Assembly (NCBI GenBank): GCA_033558025.1
Contig: JAUCEF010000012.1
Location: 2,294,001-2,358,000, forward strand
Length of the DNA: 64,000 nt
Reading direction: 5' to 3'
Origin: Phytophthora sp. 'mugwort'
Taxonomy: Eukaryota; Oomycota; Peronosporomycetes; Peronosporales; Peronosporaceae
Below are positions 23,714-34,491 of the stretch, piece by piece. The position numbers and the translations under genes were made by a program. Below the pieces are notes generated by a model. The model had not been told where the DNA came from, did not search any database, and saw only the letters and a list, made by a program, of their open reading frames with translations. Position 1 is the stretch's first letter, and every line of letters begins with the position of its first letter.

Positions 23714-23939
23714 CTCTATATATTATGAACTTTATATTTGTCAGGAATAAACATAAATTAATTAGTGTCTCACGCAAAAGTAAGTTTATTCTTTCATCCA
23801 CGACCACCATTGCAACTCGCCATACAAAAAAATACGTGGATTCACTTAACACTGGCGCTATAGACTATAGCTCATCCTTTGTTTCACCTTCGGTATCAAG
23901 CGGCAACGAAGACGGTAGTTCGGGGATTAATCCATGAAA

Positions 23940-25102
23940 TGTGAAGCCATAGGATTGCTACTGCTCATTCTTCGCTGAGCCATCAAGTCCACCACCAATA
24001 TATCCCACTGGTACTCCCCTTTGGTGCACACAATCGCGCTTCCAGATAGACCAGGAGCTCACAAAGATGAGAGAGTCATTTGGTTTCCACTCCAACCGGT
24101 GATTTTAGCTGGAATGATGGCGTAATCGTGCTCAAAACGTTGATCTTGAAGAGCGCCAGGAAATCCGAACACCTCCACACTCATCGTGTCATACACTTTA
24201 AGGGACGTTTTACATCGAACAAGCATGTTATTTCGTGGCACAGGAACTTCGAAGATTGCAAAGTCAAAATCAGCCGAACTACGCCAGCATGTGTCACTGT
24301 CGAGGCTGAATTGGTGGACTTCTTCCGGCTTCGTCGTATCGGGAAGGAGCTGCTCCACCACAACTTGAGGTTTGTCTAATAAAGCTGGTGTTTTTTCTTT
24401 CATCGCTGCCGTCCGTTGAGATTTATGACGTGGTTGCATTGCAACATTGGCGTCCTTCACATCAGCATCTTTTCTTTTCCTTCCATTTGTTTTTCTTGAG
24501 GGGTGAAGTCTCAAATACCGTTTGATTTCAAGCTTGAAGTCGGCGCTCAAGTGATCAGTGAATGTGGTGTCGATCCACATGTGCAAGTTCGTCATAACAT
24601 ACAAGTGCGTCGGCGTTTGGTCTACAACCAGCGCCGTTCCTGAGCACACATCTTCCGAGGAAACTCTCACAACTGACTTCCACAAATTCAATTGAACATC
24701 AGGACCCCCGGTGCATAAGTCATTCGCGCTCCACGCGACATCCTCTCCCGTAGACCGTGGAACCACCACCAGCACGTGAACTACGTCCTCTCCTAGTGAA
24801 ACACTAGGCCCGAAAAGGTTCGGCTTGCTTAGCTTTCACGACGCACGCATGTGCAAATACGATGAAGTGTCGATTTCGCTCTTCTGAAGCAGCGTGTCCA
24901 GGTCTTCGTTGTCCGGCAGCCACGCGTCGCCCTTCTTCGCCAGGAAGAGCTGCAGGTCCTTGGCGTCGCACGTGATTGCCGATGAGTTCTTCGCCTTGAT
25001 CGCGTCCTTCAACTTGCTAACCTTCGCAGCATCGTCGATCTCCACATCGAACGAGCTTCCTGCTTGACCAGCGATCACGCACTGTAGTGAAACCACCACC
25101 AT
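23940..25102 (-). pseudogene. Crinkler (CRN) effector with trypsin-like protease C-terminus, in-frame TGA
   Basis: Translation from ATG 25102 gives the ubiquitin-like CRN header with LQLFLAK at residues 50-56, then a TGA at residue 89 (24836-24838). The same frame continues to KLSKPNLFGP and the CRN boundary motif HVLVVVP (about 109-115). The C-terminal part is a trypsin/HtrA-like fold: TNLHMW (His about 174), DFDFAIFEVP (Asp about 280), and APGLSGSAIV (Ser about 353), just past a second stop at 24059. A basic stretch KTNGRKRK may be a nuclear signal. CRN proteins are known oomycete effectors or conflict proteins that act in host nuclei. The gene sits inside Polinton C, between the small basic protein and the right terminal repeat. 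The two stops make it a likely pseudogene. Confidence 0.85.
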
Positions 25103-25230
25103 TTTTCCGCGAGCCGGCGGATTCTGGAATGAGGAAGAGGGAAGGGAGGAATTCCCATTCGTATTTAAGCGTAACTGAAGGCGTGTCACATAGACTTCAA
25201 CAAACGCCACGCATCGCGCTATTCCTTGCG

Positions 25231-25259
25231 GTAAAAAGAACTGCCAGCGTAATGTTCTA
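25231..25259. repeat. short match to the tip of the D/E-type Polinton terminal repeat
   Basis: The 29 bases gtaaaaagaactgccagcg..aatgttcta match the outer part of the repeats at 38308-38482 and 51456-51631 with about three differences. The match ends at the TA where the Tc1 element is inserted, and the rest of the 176-bp repeat is not here. It may be a vestige of an earlier Polinton end next to the CRN gene. Confidence 0.35.
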
Positions 25260-25311
25260 CAGTGCGGGCATTAATTATACTGCCACCGATGAAACTGTCC
25301 AATTTCAGCTG
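25260..25311 (+). repeat. Tc1 left terminal inverted repeat
   Basis: About 52 bases that pair with 26787-26838 in reverse orientation, with a few mismatches. Confidence 0.85.
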
Positions 25312-25506
25312 GTATTTCGATTTAGAATTTGGTTTTCTAACTAATGGAAATAGCTTGTCCAAACAAGGCGAACATCGTTGGAAGCGCTCCATTTCCGCAA
25401 ATTCTCTTTGCGGGGCAAGCAAAACCGTCACCAGACAAATGAAAAAGCGGGAAAAAGCTATACTGCCGTTGCCATTTTTGTCCACCACAAGCGCATTGTT
25501 CTCCCG

Positions 25507-26505
25507 CTAGTATTTAGTTTTGGCCCCACGACGCTCAAGGACTTCGATGCACCGCTTGGGCATCGACTTGAGCAACTTGGCGATGAGCTCTGACCCGATC
25601 TTTGCCCATGAGTCTTGAATGGCCGCAATGAGGTCTGCCCGGGTTGAAAATTGCCGCCCGTTAGCGTAAACTGCACGGGCGAGGACGCCCCACATGTTCT
25701 CGATAGGATTTAGATCCGGCGACTTCGCTGGCCACTCCATAAGCTCGACGTTTTGCTCTTGGAGGAACGCTTTGGTAGTCCCCGACGAGTGGATCGACGC
25801 ATTATCCTGCTGAAAAATGCAGTCGCGCCCGTACAAACGATCGATAAAAGGCAAAAGATGCTCTGACAGGGTGAGGATGTATCCCTCGTTGTCTTGCGTA
25901 CCGTCCAAAATCACGAGGTCGCTTTTACCGTGAGAGCAAAACGCACCCCACACCATGACGCTGCCGCCGCCACTCTGGCGCGTCGAGAAGAACTTTTTCT
26001 CGCGGCGGAGGTCATGCCAGTAGTACTGGAGACCGTCCGGGCCGTCCAAGTTGAACTTCTTCTCGTCGGAAAAGACGCACTTGGCCCACTTGGCCTCGTC
26101 CCAGGTCACCTTGTCACGCGCCCACTTGAGCCGATCCTCCTTGTGCTTCTTGGTCAGCACTGGCGACGCCTTGCGCTTAGCGTCCGTCAAGTGTGTGCTC
26201 TCCTGAAGCACCTGCTTAACTCGGCGTACTCCAACAGGCAGCTCAAGCTGCTCCTGCAGTCCTCTGGCGCTCAAATCCCCTTTCGACGCCTCGCACAAGA
26301 GGCGCCGCTTGGCAGCGGGGGTCAGCTTTGGTGGGCGGCCGGGCCGCTTGGTAGTGTTGTAAGACTTCAGAGAGTTCAGAAAGGTGTGGATTGCAGGTTG
26401 CGAGCGCCCTAGGTCCTGTGCGATTGCTCGCTCGCTCATACCGCGTCTGTAGAGGGCTAAAATCGCTGCCTGCTCATCCGTTGTGAGGGTCGTTTCTCTA
26501 GGCAT
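25507..26505 (-). CDS. Tc1/mariner transposase, DD34E
   Basis: 332 residues. The start is set at ATG 26505 (MPRETTLTTDEQAAIL), although the open frame runs 29 codons further upstream into the terminal repeat region. N-terminal paired helix-turn-helix: RAIAQDLGRSQPAIHTFL, then an AT-hook-like KRPGRPPK. Catalytic triad Asp147 (VFSDEKKF), Asp234 (FQQDNASIH) and Glu269 (SPDLNPIENMWG). The 34 residues between the last two give DD34E. It cuts and pastes the element at TA sites. The frame is intact and all three acidic residues are present, so it could be active. Confidence 0.93.
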   Translation of the reverse strand: MPRETTLTTDEQAAILALYRRGMSERAIAQDLGRSQPAIHTFLNSLKSYNTTKRPGRPPKLTPAAKRRLLCEASKGDLSARGLQEQLELPVGVRRVKQVLQESTHLTDAKRKASPVLTKKHKEDRLKWARDKVTWDEAKWAKCVFSDEKKFNLDGPDGLQYYWHDLRREKKFFSTRQSGGGSVMVWGAFCSHGKSDLVILDGTQDNEGYILTLSEHLLPFIDRLYGRDCIFQQDNASIHSSGTTKAFLQEQNVELMEWPAKSPDLNPIENMWGVLARAVYANGRQFSTRADLIAAIQDSWAKIGSELIAKLLKSMPKRCIEVLERRGAKTKY

Positions 26506-26786
26506 GCTAGCGCTAAGAAAAAATATAGCGGCAGACACCAAATGTATGAGCAAACGCGCAAAATCAGCGACTGCGCCACGTATAGGCATCACGCATAAGC
26601 AACGCCATTTAGCTCGTAATGTACGCAGTGGCAGTATAGCTTGTTCCCCTTCTGCAAGACGTCGCGATCGTTGTCGGCTTGGCTCGCAGCGAGTATTTGT
26701 CGAAATGGAGCGCTTTTAATGGTGTTCGCCTTAATTTCGAGCGCTCTTTTCATTGGTAAGAACGCCATGGTCGCTAAAGAACTATT

Positions 26787-26838
26787 GGCTGAAATTTGAC
26801 CGTTTTCATGGGTGGCAGTATAATAAGTGCCCGCACTG
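26787..26838 (-). repeat. Tc1 right terminal inverted repeat
   Basis: Reverse partner of 25260-25311; ends in CAGTGCGGGC when read on the minus strand. Confidence 0.85.
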
Positions 26839-26888
26839 TATTGCATTTACCAATGTATACAAGTATTAATAATTTGAATGAAGTCGTG

Positions 26889-27064
26889 CGAGCGGTTCTA
26901 AAACTACCCTAAGATCCAAAAGACGTTGCTTTCGCTCTCAGGTGGTTGAGAGGTTGCGTCGTCAAAATAGCAGCTGGTCCGAAAGATGGTTCCAGAATTG
27001 TTCTCAGTGGTAAATTACGGAAAGTAAAAAAAACTGCCGCTCAACTGTGCCGCAACCTACTACT
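26889..27064 (-). repeat. right terminal inverted repeat of Polinton C
   Basis: Same 176-bp length as the left repeat. Ends CCTACTACT and is followed by the second CGCGTC target copy. Confidence 0.9.
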
Positions 27065-27070
27065 CGCGTC

Positions 27071-28203
27071 CGCGCCCTGATTTGCCAGATCGGGCACAAC
27101 GCCGATGATCACGGCTAGCGAAGCGACTGTGGCTCTTCGTTGTGATCATGAGGCCGACAGTGCTCTTGACTAGCAAAGCGCTTATAGCCAGTGGCGTTCA
27201 GTTCAGGCAGAAAGCGGGCCGATAACGAGTTGCGGAAGGTGATTTTCGGCATGCGTGCTTACGCGCGAAACTGGTTGGCCCATCGTCCGCTGGATCTTCG
27301 GGCAATTCTGCTGCGCCCGCGTTTTGTCTCAAAGATCATGGCGTCGATCATTTTAATCGAACTGACCTGCAAGCCTTCGTCTCAGCAGTAGATTACCTCC
27401 CGAGCGACACCAGACACACGACCGTGTCTTGTGAGCGGCAAGGCACGGTTTCGGTTTATAAAAATAGTATGTATTAATACTGATGAAGGTAATGAATACC
27501 TTCCTTGACCTATAAGACAAAATGATTTGAGGACAAACTAACTTAACGCTGATTGGCTGACCATTCATGCTCAAGGCTGAAAAGTATTCGGCGAGCAGAT
27601 AATTCGCGTTGCTGCTCTCTCCAGCCCACAACCGGTACTCCCTTGTAGTGGAGATGTATTGTATAATACAAGTTGTATCTAGCCCGGATACTCTGGAAAG
27701 TACCAAGAAAGATCTCAGCGCGCAGGTGTCAAAAAGGCTACAATGCGGCACAACTAAGTGGCATGTCAACAACCCCCCGACTGGATACTTTCGTTGAAAG
27801 TGGTCGTGCCCGCAAATCTTGATTCCGGTTAAACTGGACGGGGTCTTTCAAATGTTCTGCTATTTCTTTCACCCAACTCATTTTCAGGTGCTTTTCGCTA
27901 CTGCTCAAAACAATGGTTTTATTTCTGCTGTAAGACTTAGTTGGGGTTTTATCCCGTGCCATCAACGTGCGACAGAGTGGTTTGGCACAAGCAGCTGGGT
28001 TGGATGCAGCACAGTTCGCGGCAGGAAAAACCTCGGAGGTTTTTCCTCTTCCTGCGCCTGTTTCGCGTTGCCCACAATCGCCATTACAATTAGGGAAAGC
28101 AGAGAGAAGCACTTGCGCGCAATCTCGCTTAGCGTCGACTCCGCCTCGCCCTCCTTCCATCGGCGCCCTCCGCTCGCGCCGTGGCCTCCCTCTCCTCTTG
28201 CGG
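27071..28203. other. intergenic and flippase upstream region
   Basis: A patch at 27080-27180 contains tgatcacggctagcgaagcg and a near inverted partner, perhaps a hairpin. No gene was accepted. The open frame of the flippase extends back to 27967 without an ATG, so 27967-28203 is probably 5' untranslated. Confidence 0.4.
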
Positions 28204-31200
28204 ATGGACGTGGGTGCTCCGCAGCACCAGGACGCGTACCGCCAGCTGCAGACGTCGCGCGCGCAGCAGCCCCCGCCTACCGCCTCCAGCTCCCTCGCCG
28301 CCAGCGCCGGCTCCTTCCATACGGGCAACACGCTCGGCAGCACCGCCAACACAGCGCAGATTGAGACAGGCCCGCGCAATATGGCGCTACGAGGCCCCGA
28401 CCCCACTATCGCCAGCAAACGGGAAGAGTCGGCCGACTACCGCGTGGTGGCGCTGCCGGCTACGCAGCGACAGCGCAGAGAGCAGGCCGGCCCCGATGCG
28501 GCCAACACGTCACCCGAGTTTTGCTCCAATGTGGTCATCACCTCCAAGTACACGACATGGAACTTCTTGCCGCTCTTTATGCTCGAGAGCTTCCGCAAGT
28601 TGGCCAATGCCTATTTCCTGCTCGTGTCCGTCCTGCAGTGCATCCGCAGTATCAGTAACACCAACGGCCTGCCCTCCAACCTACCAGTGCTCGTTTTTAT
28701 CCTGTCTGTGGACGGCGTGCTCGCCGTCATCGAGGACCGCAGGCGACACCTCGCAGACAAAGAGGCCAACTCGGCCCAGTGCCACGTGCTCAAAGAGACG
28801 TTTACAGGCACGAAAGAGGCGCTGAACCGAGCCGGAGATGTGGACGACCCAGACGTTGCACTCATGCACTGGGCCACACTCACCGTCGGCTCGGTGGTGA
28901 AGCTACACAACCGAGAGACGGCACCCGCGGACCTGCTCATTCTAGCCGTCGCCGAGCCCAACCCAAGCGAACCCGCCGGTATTTGCTACGTGGAGACCAA
29001 GAGTCTGGACGGCGAGACGAACCTCAAGTTGCGTCACGCCTGCGACTCTACGCTGCACGTGCGAACCGTGGCGCAGGTGGCCGCACTCAGCGGTCAGCTG
29101 CGTTGCGAGAACCCCAACAAGGCTATTGGTCGCTTTGACGGTACCTTGTCTGTCACGGAAGGAACGAAGGCGACGGAGACACACCCACAACCTATCGCAA
29201 TCAAGAACGTGCTGCTCCGTGGGTGCCAGCTACGTAACACAGACTGGATCTACGGCCTCGTGGTAAACACTGGACCAGACACGAAAATCATGCAGAGTGC
29301 GACAGCAACGCGTCCCAAGTGGAGCTCCATCAACGAAACAGTGAACAAGATGATCATCTGGCTGTTCCTGTTGCTGTGCTTCCTGTGTATTGTTGCCACG
29401 ACTGTGCAGGTGATCTGGCTCAACAGCAACGTCGACGAGAGCTGGTACTTGAGCTGGTCGCCCAGCATGACGAGCCAGTGGTTCATTGGTTTTGGATACT
29501 ATTTTTTGCTTATGTACCAGATGATCCCTGTGTCGCTCTACGTAACGATTTCGATGGTCATGTTTATCCAGGCTATCTTCATGACGTGGGACTTGGATAT
29601 GTATTACGAAGAAGCGGACGTGCGTATGATTGTCCGATCCATGGGACTGAATGAGGAACTGGGCCAGATCTCGTATGTGTTTAGTGACAAGACCGGCACG
29701 CTGACATGCAACGTCATGGAGTTCCGTAAGTGCTCTATCAATGGCGTGTCATACGGGACAGGAATGACGGAGATTGGTCGCGCGGCGCTTCGTCGAAAGG
29801 GTGTGATGGTGCCAGCAGAGTCCGAACCAGACCCAGCCACTAGCAGGGGCAAGATCCCGTACGTCAACTTTGAGGATGTGCGGTTGTTCAACGTGTTGGA
29901 GAAGCCTCTTAGTGACGACACACCGAACCGTGAAGCGGAGTTTTTCCTGCATCTGAGTTTGTGCCAGACCGTCATTCCTGAGGCGGTGGAAGGCAGCTCG
30001 GAAGTCCGATTTTCAGCCTCGTCACCGGACGAGCAGGCGCTGGTATCAGGCGCAAAGTTTTTCGGCTTTAGCTTCGAATCCCGTGGGTTGGGGATTGCTC
30101 GTGTACGTGTGAAGCGCCCAGAGCTGATCCGTCGCTACGCGAATGGTGTCACTAACCCGGACGCTTTGCTGGAGTTCAAGATCTTGGACGTCCTTGAGTT
30201 TACGAGTGACCGTAAGCGTATGTCAGTTGTGGTGCAATATCCCAATGGAGAGTATTGGGTGCTCACGAAGGGCGCCGACAACGTGATTTATCCGATGCTG
30301 GCTAAGGATAAGAGTGATCCTGAAATGATGAAGGAAACGATGCGTCATCTGGAGACTTTTGGTGACGATGGGCTGCGTACGCTTACGATTGCGCAGCGCT
30401 GCGTGGACGAGAAGGAGTATCTGAACTGGAGCGCACGCTTTAAGGAAGCCAATTCGTCCCTGGAAGAAATCGACAAGCGTAAGAATGGCCAACCCAACGA
30501 GATCGACAAGCTAATGACGGAGATTGAGCGTGACCTGGAGCTGCTGGGCGCTACGGCTATTGAGGACAAACTGCAGCAAAATGTGCCCAGTTGCATCGCG
30601 AACCTCATGCGTGCCGGCATGCGGGTCTGGATGCTTACTGGTGACAAACAGGAGACTGCTATCAACATCTCGTATGCGTGCCAACTTATGGATAATGACA
30701 TGCAGCAGTTTGTCTTTAATTGCGACTTGTACCCGACCAAGGACGCCATCTTTGCGCAACTCTCGGATGCGAATGCACAGATCCAACGAGACAATGGTCG
30801 CCACGCTGTGGTTATTGACGGCGAGTGCTTGGAATTGACACTGGCAGATGAGCGGTGCCAGCACGAGTTCTTGTCGCTAGCTATGGCCTGCGAGGCTGTG
30901 GTGTGCTGCCGTGTGTCACCCAGCCAGAAGGCCGAGGTAGTAACACTGGTACGCACTGAAAACAAGAAGGTGCGGACGCTGGCGATCGGTGACGGTGCCA
31001 ACGATGTGGCTATGATTCAGCGTGCACATGTGGGCGTTGGTATCTCAGGCCAAGAGGGTATGCAGGCGGTGAACTCGAGTGACTACGCCATTGGCCAGTT
31101 TTACTTCCTGGAGAAGCTGTTGCTGCATCACGGGCGTCTGAATTATAAGCGCATGTCTATTCTTGCGGGTTACATGTTCTACAAGAATATTGTGATGGTG

Positions 31201-32314
31201 CTGGCACAGTATTTCTACATGTTCTGCACGGGCTCGTCTGGACAGAAGTTCTACGGTGAATTGGGATTCCAGCTGTACAATATCTGCTACACTTCGCTGC
31301 CAATTATTGTGCTGGGTGTGTTCGATTACGACGTTCCTTTCCAAGTGAGTAGACACTTCCCGGAGCTTTACCTGGTTGGTCCACGCATGGAGCTGTTTAA
31401 CAACTATACCTTCTTCAAGTGGATCTGCAGTGCCGTTTACGAGGCGGCTGTCATCTTCGTGTTTGTGGTATACGCGTTCAACGAAAACTTCTCAAATGCC
31501 GGCAGTGCGCCAATGGTTCAGTACGGATTGCTTGCGTTCACGATGGTGGTTTTGGTGGCCAACATCAAGCTGTCTATGCTGCAGATGTCTTGGAGTACGT
31601 ACGGTGCCGTGCTGTGGTTTGTGGGTGTTATCGCCTACCTGCCGCTTACTCCTATCATTTCAAGCTATTGGATTTCCATGTTCTCAACCGAGTACGGCAG
31701 TTTCCAGAATACACTGGAACAAGAGACATATTGGCTGGTGATTCCGATCTGTCTGATCGTTTCACTGCTCCGTCACTACACCTGGACTGCTATTTGCCGT
31801 CGGTTTTACCCGCTCCCGTGGCAGATTGTTCAGGAACAGTATGTGCTGCACAAGGGCAAGCACCCGATGCAGAACCGCGCGATCTCTCGCATCGACATCG
31901 AAGCTGGCGGCATCCCCGTGGTAAACGGTTTGATACAGGACGATGGAACCGCGTACATTGATTCATCGTCTCCTAGCGGTTACAATGTGGTAAGTCTCGT
32001 GTACAGCTCATTATGCAATAAGTTGATGTTTGACATTATCCGTCCGTATGTCTCTACAGGCCCAGTCGCAGTTTTCCAGTAAGACTCGGGGATCCGGTAG
32101 CGGGTTCGCGTTCAGCTATGACCCGCAGACGTCGCTAGCCGAGTCGTACATGTCTACACACGATGTGCGGCAGTCGGCTTCAGCCATGAACGAGGCAGAA
32201 CACCGCGGCAGGAGGTCTCGAGAAGACTCCCGTGCGTCCGACTACGAGTCGTCGCGCTCAGCAGCCGTCGTGGACTCCACGAAGGGCTCCTCGTCTACGG
32301 GGCTATTCGTTTAG
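28204..32314 (+). CDS. P4-type ATPase (aminophospholipid flippase), two exons
   Basis: Exons 28204-31989 and 32060-32314, about 1346 residues. The intron is 70 bp (GTAAGT..CTACAG, 31990-32059); reading through it would stop early at 32082. ATG 28204 (MDVGAPQHQD) is the first Met in a longer open frame. Key P4 features are TKSLDGETNLK (actuator DGET near residue 269), the phosphorylation site SDKTGTLT (Asp about 495), a nucleotide-binding KGADNVIYP, and the hinge GDGANDVAMIQ (about 930). The membrane motif reads IPVSLYVT where many P4 pumps have PISL. It moves phospholipids from the outer to the cytosolic leaflet at the plasma, Golgi or endosomal membrane, usually with a CDC50 partner. The second exon gives a Ser-rich cytosolic tail. 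It appears intact. Confidence 0.95.
31990..32059 (+). other. predicted 70-bp spliceosomal intron in the flippase gene
   Basis: It starts GTAAGT directly after a complete codon (Val) and ends CTACAG. Removing it joins the frame to one that stays open to 32314 with Ser-rich content. Its length fits the short introns typical of oomycetes. Confidence 0.8.
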
Positions 32315-32599
32315 CTACTACAGCTAAAAGGTTTTAGTTACACTATCATCACGGACGTGCGTTATCTAGGGGGCCCAAGACAAGACTCTGCTTTCCGTTC
32401 CGATTGTCGTGCAAGTTTCTGGCTTTTGTATTGCGTGTGAAGCTGCGAGGAGAGCATTGGAGCATCCGGTTAGAGGAGCAGCTACACTGTGCTGTGCGGC
32501 CATGTATATACACTACAGGAACCTGCAAGTCTAACGATGTCTTAACGATGATCGATTTACATATTACTACTACTTGAGGAGCGTCTCTTTGCTAGCCTT

Positions 32600-33940
32600 C
32601 TACCATACTGACATTAAGGTGACACTGAGCACTAGAACAACGACAGTGACGGGGGAAGTATGCCCGAACGTTGGCATGGCAGCACTTGAGTCAGATGTCA
32701 CATTCGGCGGCACCGTCCTCAGTGAGTTGATGGCGTACGTACCATCCCCGTCCTCCTCGGATCCTGCTTGACTTGCGTGTGCTGGATCGTAATTCCAGTC
32801 GACCAGAGAGGCTGGACGGGAGAAGCTGCAACCGTCAGCGTATTTCATGGGGACGTGGAGGCACGCGGTGGAGAAGTCGGTACTCACAACGTCCACGATT
32901 GAGCTCGGTAGGAAATCTTCAATCACTGGGAACACATCGGCACCGCTTACACACTTCCCAGACCCAAACAGGGACTGCAGGTCGATGCCGTACGACTTGG
33001 AGCTGTTGCCAGCCAACGGCAGACCATCGATCCACGTAGCGAAGCGATCCAGCGCTACGACGCAGCCGCTTGGCGTGTACTGGTCGCTCGGCACTGCTTT
33101 AACGATGTTACCGTCTGTGTTGTTGTAAGTCTCACCCTCAGCCTTGAAGCACGCCTGGTCCGTGGGCACCTGCAAGTCTTCCAGCAATGCAGCAGCACGG
33201 TTAGCAGATGTCGTGTTGGCCACCTCGCCCGCGCTCTGCAGGAAAGTGAAGCCGCAACGCTGTGAGCTGGTGCCGTTGAAAGCCGGCGCCTGCGTGGCGC
33301 AAAAGACGTCACCCAAGAGGTGCGCGAGCTTGGTGTATTGTCCCGTAAGCGTGTAGTCAAAGAGCGAGACGCTCTCGCTCTCCCAGGCTGCGCAGCAGCC
33401 GTTTGCCGCCGTGGAACGCAGCGTGGCCAGCGATGGCAATAGCTGCGAGCGCAGGCACGGCACGAAGCCGTCTACATACAGCGAGCACATTTGCTCTACT
33501 TGTCCCTCGTCCACAATCCCCAGGCCTTCAATAAACGCATCCGTCGCGACGCTTGCTCCGCTGTCGCTGCTGTTCAAGGCAACGGAGAAGTTGCCCATCG
33601 CGTACTCCACCAGCGGCATCTTAAGCATCTCGAGGGCGTCGGCGCACGTGTCGACGGCTGTGCTGGAGGCCAGAACCTGGCCCAGCGCCGTGCCGTTCAT
33701 GTTGGCGAGGCACGAGCTTCCGGCGTCCGAGATGAGAAACTTGCTGGCCGCCGAGTTGCCCAGGAGCCCCACGAGCAGGTCGGCGTACTCGTCACCGATG
33801 ACGGCGCGCAGAGGCTCCAGAACGGGCGGGTTGATGTCCGAGAGGCTGGTGGAGCATGCCGACACGAGTTTCGTCTCGGCCACGACCTCGTCGACCAGCA
33901 AAAGCGGCAGCAGCGCCGCTAGAAGCAGCGAAGCGTGCAT
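32600..33940 (-). CDS. secreted, probably GPI-anchored cysteine-rich protein
   Basis: 446 residues. The N-terminus MHASLLLAALLPLLLVDEVVAE is a clear signal peptide (about 20 residues). The mature part has many Cys (SACSTSL, NGCCAAWE, SQRCGF, GKCVSG) and several N-glycosylation sites (NGT, NFS, NSS, NTT, NNT). The C-terminus is a hydrophobic tail (SPVTVVVLVLSVTLMSVW) after a Ser-rich segment, the layout of a GPI-anchored surface protein. It is convergent with the flippase gene. The precise family was not recognised; oomycetes carry many such surface proteins. Confidence 0.7.
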   Translation of the reverse strand: MHASLLLAALLPLLLVDEVVAETKLVSACSTSLSDINPPVLEPLRAVIGDEYADLLVGLLGNSAASKFLISDAGSSCLANMNGTALGQVLASSTAVDTCADALEMLKMPLVEYAMGNFSVALNSSDSGASVATDAFIEGLGIVDEGQVEQMCSLYVDGFVPCLRSQLLPSLATLRSTAANGCCAAWESESVSLFDYTLTGQYTKLAHLLGDVFCATQAPAFNGTSSQRCGFTFLQSAGEVANTTSANRAAALLEDLQVPTDQACFKAEGETYNNTDGNIVKAVPSDQYTPSGCVVALDRFATWIDGLPLAGNSSKSYGIDLQSLFGSGKCVSGADVFPVIEDFLPSSIVDVVSTDFSTACLHVPMKYADGCSFSRPASLVDWNYDPAHASQAGSEEDGDGTYAINSLRTVPPNVTSDSSAAMPTFGHTSPVTVVVLVLSVTLMSVW

Positions 33941-34349
33941 GATCAGCTCAAATCAGCGACGTGCACGACTGAACCTTTTGCCTTTCGCGAGGTCGTAATG
34001 GCCAAGCTGGCACACTGTGCCGTTGCAAATGGTACAGTGTACCAAGTTCACTTCAACTTGACCCTTACAAAATACAAGAGAAATGTTGATTTCGATTGGC
34101 ACCGAACCACAGGAGCCTTTGTTCGTCAATGTGGCAGTTGAAGATATTCTTGTCGTATACTCTAAACTATGCATTCCGCTGCTGTTTTCCGTATAAGTAA
34201 TATATTATCTCCAGGTTGTGTCGTTTGCACACCCATTTCCCATACCAACCGTCGCACTCTTTTCTTTTCTTTTCTTCTTTTACTTTTTTTTTTGGTGCGA
34301 CCCGTTTCATACATAAACAACCTCCCTTCTAAACTAGCACCTACTATCC
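33941..34349. other. upstream region of the secreted-protein gene
   Basis: Contains a pyrimidine-rich tract (about 34257-34301, ttttcttttcttttc). No gene is visible. Confidence 0.4.
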
Positions 34350-34441
34350 TTCTCCTACACGCTTGCGCTCTTAAGATCGATCTCAGGAGATGTGATTCTC
34401 CTACACGCTTGCGCTCTTAAGATCGATCTCAGGAGATGTGA
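34350..34441 (+). repeat. tandem duplication, 2 x 46 bp
   Basis: The unit ttctcctacacgcttgcgct..gatgtga occurs twice back to back without a visible mismatch. It sits about 50 bases left of the truncation point of Polinton D and may mark the rejoining event. Confidence 0.8.
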
Positions 34442-34491
34442 TTCTTTGGGTTTCTTATCACCATTATCCTGCGCTCACACGTTGAAGTATT

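Larger units (their letters stand above)
25260..26838 (-). mobile_element. Tc1/mariner DNA transposon, complete, 1,579 bp
   Basis: Terminal inverted repeats start CAGTGCGGGCA at 25260 and at 26838 (minus). They share about 50 bases, including ATTATACTGCCACC and AATTTCAGC. TA dinucleotides flank both ends (25258-25259 and 26839-26840), the target duplication of this superfamily. One intact transposase frame lies inside. It is inserted in Polinton C next to the CRN gene promoter and is probably the youngest part of that element, since its gene is unbroken. Confidence 0.93.
14508..27064. mobile_element. complete Polinton/Maverick insertion (copy C), 12,557 bp
   Basis: Both ends carry a 176-bp inverted repeat that starts AGTAGTAGGTTGCGGCACA and ends with CTACTACT on the right. 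The six bases outside each end are identical (CGCGTC at 14502-14507 and 27065-27070), the target duplication size expected of Polinton integrases. Inside lie coiled-coil gene, FGKYKSK gene, capsid and protease remnants, CxxC gene, integrase, PolB, small basic protein, CRN effector and a nested Tc1 element. An internal deletion removed the protease C-terminus, minor capsid, ATPase and fibre genes. An inversion shuffled the capsid-protease block. Nearly all genes are broken, so it is a fossil. Confidence 0.93.

Noticed and set aside
28181..28825. 214-codon alternative frame inside the flippase gene
   Set aside because: Ser/Arg/Pro-rich shadow of a GC-rich real frame that carries all P4-ATPase motifs.
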